A DNA stretch of 64,000 nucleotides, from NCBI GenBank assembly GCA_045542735.1, contig JAZQLQ010000018.1, positions 1-64,000 of the forward strand, in the 5' to 3' direction. Of the stretch, positions 60,022-64,000 are shown piece by piece. Position numbers and translations under genes: made by a program. Each line of letters starts with the position of its first letter. Position 1 is the stretch's first letter. This DNA comes from UBA2882 sp045542735 (GTDB taxonomy: Bacteria > Bacillota > Clostridia > Lachnospirales > Lachnospiraceae). Under the pieces are notes generated by a model that made no database searches, was not told the origin of the DNA, and saw only the letters and a program-made list of their open reading frames with translations.

Positions 60022-60669
60022 ATGAGTGAAGATATGAGATATATTACCTTTGCCTTAGGAAAAGGCAGACTTGCCAAAAAGACATTGGAGCTTTTGGAAG
60101 AAATCGGTATTACTTGTGAAGAGATGAAGGATAAGGACACACGTAAGCTGATTTTTGTAAATGAAGAATTAAAATTAAAATTCTTTCTTGCAAAAGGGCC
60201 TGATGTACCTACTTATGTAGAGTACGGTGCTGCAGACATTGGTGTTGTAGGAAAAGATACTTTGTTGGAGGAAGGCAGACGTGCTTATGAAGTCCTGGAT
60301 CTGGGCTTTGGTAAATGCCGTATGTGTGTATGCGGACCGGAAAGTGCAAGGGAATTGTTGCAACATCATGAAATGATCCGTGTAGCCAGCAAATATCCCA
60401 AGATTGCAAAGGACTATTTCTACAACAAAAAACATCAGACGGTTGATATTATTAAGTTAAACGGTTCGGTAGAGCTTGGTCCCATCGTTGGTCTTTCCGA
60501 TGTGATTGTAGATATTGTGGAAACAGGATCAACTTTGAAAGAAAATGGGCTTGTGGTACTTGAGGAGATTTGTCCATTATCAGCAAGAATGATTGTCAAT
60601 CAGGTAAGCATGAAGATGGAAGCAGATCGTATCAAGAAATTGATTCATGATCTGAGAGAACGATTATAA
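60022..60669 (+). CDS. hisG: ATP phosphoribosyltransferase, short form
   Basis: Commits ATP and PRPP to histidine synthesis. 215 residues, the short form lacking the C-terminal ACT-like regulatory domain and so dependent on HisZ. ITFALGKGRLAKKTLELLEE and the PRPP loop region DVIVDIVETGSTLKENGL are present. Starts 13 bases after hisZ with AGGAGA. Confidence 0.96.
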   Translation: MSEDMRYITFALGKGRLAKKTLELLEEIGITCEEMKDKDTRKLIFVNEELKLKFFLAKGPDVPTYVEYGAADIGVVGKDTLLEEGRRAYEVLDLGFGKCRMCVCGPESARELLQHHEMIRVASKYPKIAKDYFYNKKHQTVDIIKLNGSVELGPIVGLSDVIVDIVETGSTLKENGLVVLEEICPLSARMIVNQVSMKMEADRIKKLIHDLRERL

Positions 60670-60694
60670 CAATACCAAAAAGAGAGGTAGTAAA

Positions 60695-61282
60695 ATGGGA
60701 AGAATAGCAGAAATTGAAAGAAGAACAGCGGAAACCGATATTTCCATGACATTAGAATTGGACGGTTGCGGCAAATCAGAAGTCACCACAGGTGTTGGTT
60801 TTCTTGATCACATGTTTGCAGGTTTTGCCAAACACGGTTATTTTGACCTGGAGTTAAAAGCAGTGGGTGATTTGGATGTGGATGCACATCATACAGTAGA
60901 GGATTGCGGTATTGTGCTTGGCACAGCTATTGCACAGGCTGTAGGTGATAAAAAGGGCATTAACCGTTACGGCTATTTTATTCTCCCTATGGATGAAGCC
61001 TTGGTACTGTGTGCCGTGGATCTTTGCGGCAGACCGTATTTTAGCATGGATGCTTCTTTTAAAGGACAATATGTAGGTGATATGGATACACAGCTTGTGA
61101 ATGAGTTCTTTTATGCCGTATCTTATAGTGCAGGGATGAATCTGCACATCAAGGTTTTATCCGGTGAAAATGATCACCATGTAATTGAGGCTATGTTTAA
61201 AGCATTTGCCAAAGCCCTTGATATGGCATGTGCAAAAGAACCCAGATGTAATGATGTACCAAGCACCAAAGGTGCACTATAA
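60695..61282 (+). CDS. hisB: Imidazoleglycerol-phosphate dehydratase
   Basis: 195 residues, monofunctional. The repeated metal-binding motifs are DAHHTVEDCGIVLG and ENDHHVIEAMFKAFAKAL; GFLDHMFAGFAKHG is also typical. AGAGAGG precedes the ATG. hisD, which usually lies between hisG and hisB, is missing here. Confidence 0.96.
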   Translation: MGRIAEIERRTAETDISMTLELDGCGKSEVTTGVGFLDHMFAGFAKHGYFDLELKAVGDLDVDAHHTVEDCGIVLGTAIAQAVGDKKGINRYGYFILPMDEALVLCAVDLCGRPYFSMDASFKGQYVGDMDTQLVNEFFYAVSYSAGMNLHIKVLSGENDHHVIEAMFKAFAKALDMACAKEPRCNDVPSTKGAL

Positions 61283-61300
61283 GCAGAACGGAGATTATCA

Positions 61301-62584
61301 ATGAGCAAGAAATTTGTGGCATGTATTTATTTATCAGAAAAGAAGGCAGTTAAGAGCTTACAGGATTCCACGGTGATTTCCACAGATCCGGTAGCTTTGG
61401 CCATGACCTATGCAGATGCGGAAACTGATGCATTGGTTGTATATGATATGTCTTACAATGATGCAACCCATGAGGATGCCATTCTCATTATGAAGCAGAT
61501 TGCTGAGAATGTAGGTGTACCGGTATATGGTGCCGGCAATATTAAGCGTATGGAGGATGTAAAAAAGATTCTCTATGCAGGATGCAAGAAAGCGATTCTC
61601 AATTTGAATAAAGACGCTTCTTTTGAAATATTAGAGGAAGTATCCAAGAAATTTGGTAAAGAAAAAATCGGTGCATCCTTTATGAGTGCAGATCAGGTAT
61701 CTAAGAATCCCATCGCATTGGAAGAGTATGTAGATGAGTTGTTCTGTCTGGATCTTCATGAGTTGAAAAAGGCATTGCCTTTAACTTGTATCCCTGTTGT
61801 GGCAACCATTTCCGAAGTGGCATTGGATAAAGTACTTTCACTTTTGGAAACAGCCAAAATCAGTGGTGTGTCCGGTTCTTTTGTCAACGACAACTTGAAG
61901 GAATTGGAGTCCTTAAAGGAAATTGCGGCACAAAGAGGTATTGATGTACATATTTTTGCACCACAGATGCCCTTTAGTGATTTTAAATTGGGCGCTGACG
62001 GATTGTTACCGGTAGTCGTACAGGATTATCAGTCCGGACAGGTATTGATGGTTGCTTATATGAATGAAGAGGCTTATGTCAAGACCTGCAAAACCGGCAA
62101 AATGACATACTACAGCAGAAGCCGCAAAGAGCTTTGGGTAAAAGGCTTAACAAGCGGTCACTTCCAATATGTGAAGAGCTTAAGCGTGGATTGTGATAAC
62201 GATACGTTACTTGCTAAAGTAAAACAGATTGGTGCAGCATGTCATACAGGCAATTATAGCTGTTTCTACAGAGATCTGATTCCTATGGAGGAAGAAAATG
62301 TAGAGAATCCGTTGACAGTCTTTGAAAATGTTACCAATATTATCAAAGACCGCAAGTTACATCCCAAGGAAGGTTCCTATACCAACTATTTATTTGATAA
62401 GGGAATTGATAAGATTTTGAAAAAACTTGGTGAAGAAGCAACAGAAATTGTGATTGCTGCCAAGAATCCCAATCCGGAAGAAATCAAATATGAGATTTCC
62501 GATTTCCTGTATCATATGATGGTGCTTATGGTAGAAAAAGGTGTCACATGGGAAGAGATTACTGCTGATTTGGCCAAACGTTAA
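61301..62584 (+). CDS. hisIE: HisIE with an N-terminal degenerate HisF-like domain
   Basis: 427 residues, about twice normal HisIE. Residues 1-215 resemble a HisF/HisA barrel (DALVVYDMSYNDATHEDAIL; VPVYGAGNIKRMEDVKKILY) but both catalytic aspartates seem lost: CIYL (8-11) for CLDV, and GASFMS (124-129) for VAIDAK. Residues 228-330 are HisI (phosphoribosyl-AMP cyclohydrolase), with zinc cysteines in DCDNDTLL and ACHTGNYSCFYRD. Residues 336-427 are HisE (phosphoribosyl-ATP pyrophosphatase), with LGEEATEIVIAAKN. The first domain is probably structural or allosteric. True hisA/hisF/hisH are not in this window. Confidence 0.9.
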   Translation: MSKKFVACIYLSEKKAVKSLQDSTVISTDPVALAMTYADAETDALVVYDMSYNDATHEDAILIMKQIAENVGVPVYGAGNIKRMEDVKKILYAGCKKAILNLNKDASFEILEEVSKKFGKEKIGASFMSADQVSKNPIALEEYVDELFCLDLHELKKALPLTCIPVVATISEVALDKVLSLLETAKISGVSGSFVNDNLKELESLKEIAAQRGIDVHIFAPQMPFSDFKLGADGLLPVVVQDYQSGQVLMVAYMNEEAYVKTCKTGKMTYYSRSRKELWVKGLTSGHFQYVKSLSVDCDNDTLLAKVKQIGAACHTGNYSCFYRDLIPMEEENVENPLTVFENVTNIIKDRKLHPKEGSYTNYLFDKGIDKILKKLGEEATEIVIAAKNPNPEEIKYEISDFLYHMMVLMVEKGVTWEEITADLAKR

Positions 62585-62657
62585 ACCGGCGGAAGGATAA
62601 TTTCGGTACAACCTGCATAATATGAATTAATAGATTCGTAGGATTGCAGGTGCATAT

Positions 62658-63023
62658 ATGAAAACAATCAGCAAGGATGAAAAATTAGAACAAATTATGC
62701 GTCTTCGGGAATATCAGCAAAATAATATGACACATGTCAATACCATGGCAGGTATTATTTCACCGGAGGCGGCATATGCACAAGATGAAACACAGGATAA
62801 AAACCAGACGGGAGTTCCTTCGTTTTATGGGAAACTTCGTCTGGTTTTATGTCTGTTGATATTAGGAGCAGTATATCTGTATCACTATACAATAGAAAGG
62901 CCGGAGGATACTTTTACAAAGACTTTACAGTCTGAAATAAGGCGGGATTATTCAGACAATGTCGTTGCTTTTGTAAAAGAATTCACGTATACTTTAGATT
63001 ATGAGAAAACTAGCGTTAAATGA
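62658..63023 (+). CDS. Hypothetical protein with one membrane helix
   Basis: 121 residues, not recognised. A charged cytoplasmic N-terminus (SKDEKLEQIMRLREYQQNNM), a Q/D/N-rich linker, one helix (about 58-77; LRLVLCLLILGAVYLYHYTI) and a short outer part. No obvious AGGAGG site (TTGCAGGTG is nearest). It overlaps the next gene by 23 bases. ACCTGCA (62611) and TGCAGGT (62645) form an inverted repeat over its leader. Confidence 0.65.
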   Translation: MKTISKDEKLEQIMRLREYQQNNMTHVNTMAGIISPEAAYAQDETQDKNQTGVPSFYGKLRLVLCLLILGAVYLYHYTIERPEDTFTKTLQSEIRRDYSDNVVAFVKEFTYTLDYEKTSVK

Positions 63024-64000
63024 TGAAATTTTATTAAAAATTGATAAGCCTGCCCGTTATATCGGTGGCGAAGTAAACTCCATAATGAAAGACAGAGAGC
63101 ACATAGACATTCGTTTTGCCATGTGCTTTCCTGACGTTTATGAAATCGGAATGTCTCATCTGGGGATTCAGATTCTCTATGATATGTTGAATCAATTTGA
63201 AGATACATGGTGTGAAAGAGTGTATTCTCCCTGGATGGATTTAGACGAAATCATGCGAAAAGAGAATATTCCCCTATTTGCATTGGAGTCCCAGGAGCCT
63301 GTTAAGGACTTTGATTTTCTTGGTATTACCCTGCAGTATGAGATGTGTTATACCAATGTGTTGCAGATCCTTGATTTGGCACACATTCCCTTAAAAGCAG
63401 AGGAACGAGGAGAAGATGATCCCATTGTCATTGGTGGTGGCCCCTGCTCCTACAATCCTGAGCCTATCGCTCCCTTTTTTGACTTGTTTTATATTGGTGA
63501 AGGCGAGACACAGTATCGTCCGTTACTCGATTTGTACAAGCAATGTAAAAAAGAGGGTAAAAGCCGTCGTGAATTTTTGATTTTGGCAGGCAGATTGCCG
63601 GGCATTTATGTGCCTCAGTTTTATGAGGTGTCTTATCATGAAGACGGCACCATTAAAAGCTTCCTACCTACAGAAAAAGGATTACCTGTAGAGATTATGA
63701 AGGAAATGGTGACGGATTTAAGTGATACCTATTACCCTAAGAAGCCGGTGGTTCCTTTTATTAAAGTGACACAGGACCGAGTGGTTTTGGAGATACAAAG
63801 AGGCTGTATCCGTGGTTGTCGTTTTTGTCAGGCGGGACAGTTGTATCGTCCTGTTAGGGAGCGTTCCTTGGAGTTTTTGAAGGAATATGCTTTAGAGATG
63901 TTAAAAGCAACCGGACATGAGGAGATTTCTTTGAGTTCTTTAAGCTCCAGTGATTTTTCTGCATTGCCGGAGTTTATGGACTATTTGATTGAAGTGTGTA
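63001..64000 (+). CDS. B12-binding domain radical SAM protein, TIGR03960-like (3' truncated by window)
   Basis: Open from ATG 63001 to the window end (333 residues so far). The cobalamin-binding-like domain begins LKIDKPARYIGGEVNSIMKD, with VIGGGPCSYNPEPIAPFFD and GEGETQY. The radical SAM cluster motif is RGCIRGCRFCQAGQLYRP. This matches the TIGR03960 group (about 600 residues), usually followed by a DUF2344 protein and ribonuclease G/rplU. Overlaps the previous gene by 23 bases. The reaction is unknown. Confidence 0.88.
   Translation, partial: MRKLALNDEILLKIDKPARYIGGEVNSIMKDREHIDIRFAMCFPDVYEIGMSHLGIQILYDMLNQFEDTWCERVYSPWMDLDEIMRKENIPLFALESQEPVKDFDFLGITLQYEMCYTNVLQILDLAHIPLKAEERGEDDPIVIGGGPCSYNPEPIAPFFDLFYIGEGETQYRPLLDLYKQCKKEGKSRREFLILAGRLPGIYVPQFYEVSYHEDGTIKSFLPTEKGLPVEIMKEMVTDLSDTYYPKKPVVPFIKVTQDRVVLEIQRGCIRGCRFCQAGQLYRPVRERSLEFLKEYALEMLKATGHEEISLSSLSSSDFSALPEFMDYLIEVC

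Noticed and set aside
62611..62651. Inverted repeat ACCTGCA/TGCAGGT as a terminator
   Set aside because: No U-run follows and the loop is 27 bases; it may be chance or an operator.

Overview
The window reads as ordinary chromosome from a low-GC Gram-positive anaerobe of the class Clostridia, most likely family Lachnospiraceae. Evidence: Shine-Dalgarno sites of AGGAGG type before nearly every gene, sigma-A promoters, endospore-type genes (GerW/YtfJ, a DUF2953 protein, a YlbJ-like protein), a zinc-type L28, a short HisG with HisZ, RecU, and gene orders shared with other Firmicutes (rpmB/yloU/yloV/recG and rsmD/coaD/ylbJ). Most genes lie on the + strand. I see no CRISPR array, rRNA, complete prophage or insertion sequence.

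Layout. 1-3.4 kb: decayed end of a polymorphic toxin, tRNA-Thr(CGU), then a minus-strand group (GT87-like membrane protein, NitT/TauT-type ABC permease and ATPase without a binding protein). 3.5-12 kb: argH, asd (archaeal/fungal type), a GGDEF-EAL protein with a broken GGDEF site, an AAA ATPase, topB and a hexapeptide-repeat protein. 12-13.8 kb: a NifU-like protein and a GGGtGRT-family protein, an apparently highly expressed two-gene unit of unknown function. 13.9-15.4 kb: an accessory-looking patch with a four-copy degenerate repeat, a protein carrying an isolated OadB-like motif, a nitroreductase remnant and a small membrane protein.

15.4-28.3 kb is mainly amino-acid metabolism: cobalamin-dependent metH lacking the reactivation domain, ilvB with two successive regulatory subunits, ilvC, a cysteine-synthase-family enzyme, a LysR regulator divergent from leuCD. 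Three DUF1189-like membrane proteins, two with identical N-termini, interrupt it. 28.4-41.7 kb: TPR protein, NusG-II protein, Gx transporter, ruvAB, zapA, U32 peptidase, an FtsW/RodA-PBP pair, a CheX-like/CheY-like pair, Nudix hydrolase and a spore-type cluster that includes an overlooked 45-residue membrane protein and a J-domain protein. 41.7-53.1 kb: rpmB, Gls24-family protein, fakA-like gene, recG, a type IIA topoisomerase pair, rsmD, coaD, coiled-coil protein, YlbJ-like protein. 53.2-64 kb: two pseudouridine synthases, YgiQ radical SAM, SDR, recU, a partial histidine operon (hisZ-hisG-hisB-hisIE, the last with an extra degenerate HisF-like domain), and the start of a B12-binding radical SAM gene that runs off the window.

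The best candidates for new biology are the NifU-like/GGGtGRT pair, the DUF1189 trio, the OadB-motif protein, the HisF-like/HisIE fusion, the four-copy intergenic repeat, and two biosynthetic promoters (ilvN2 and hisZ) whose -35/-10 spacers each hold a dyad. All calls are from reading the sequence; no database search was run.
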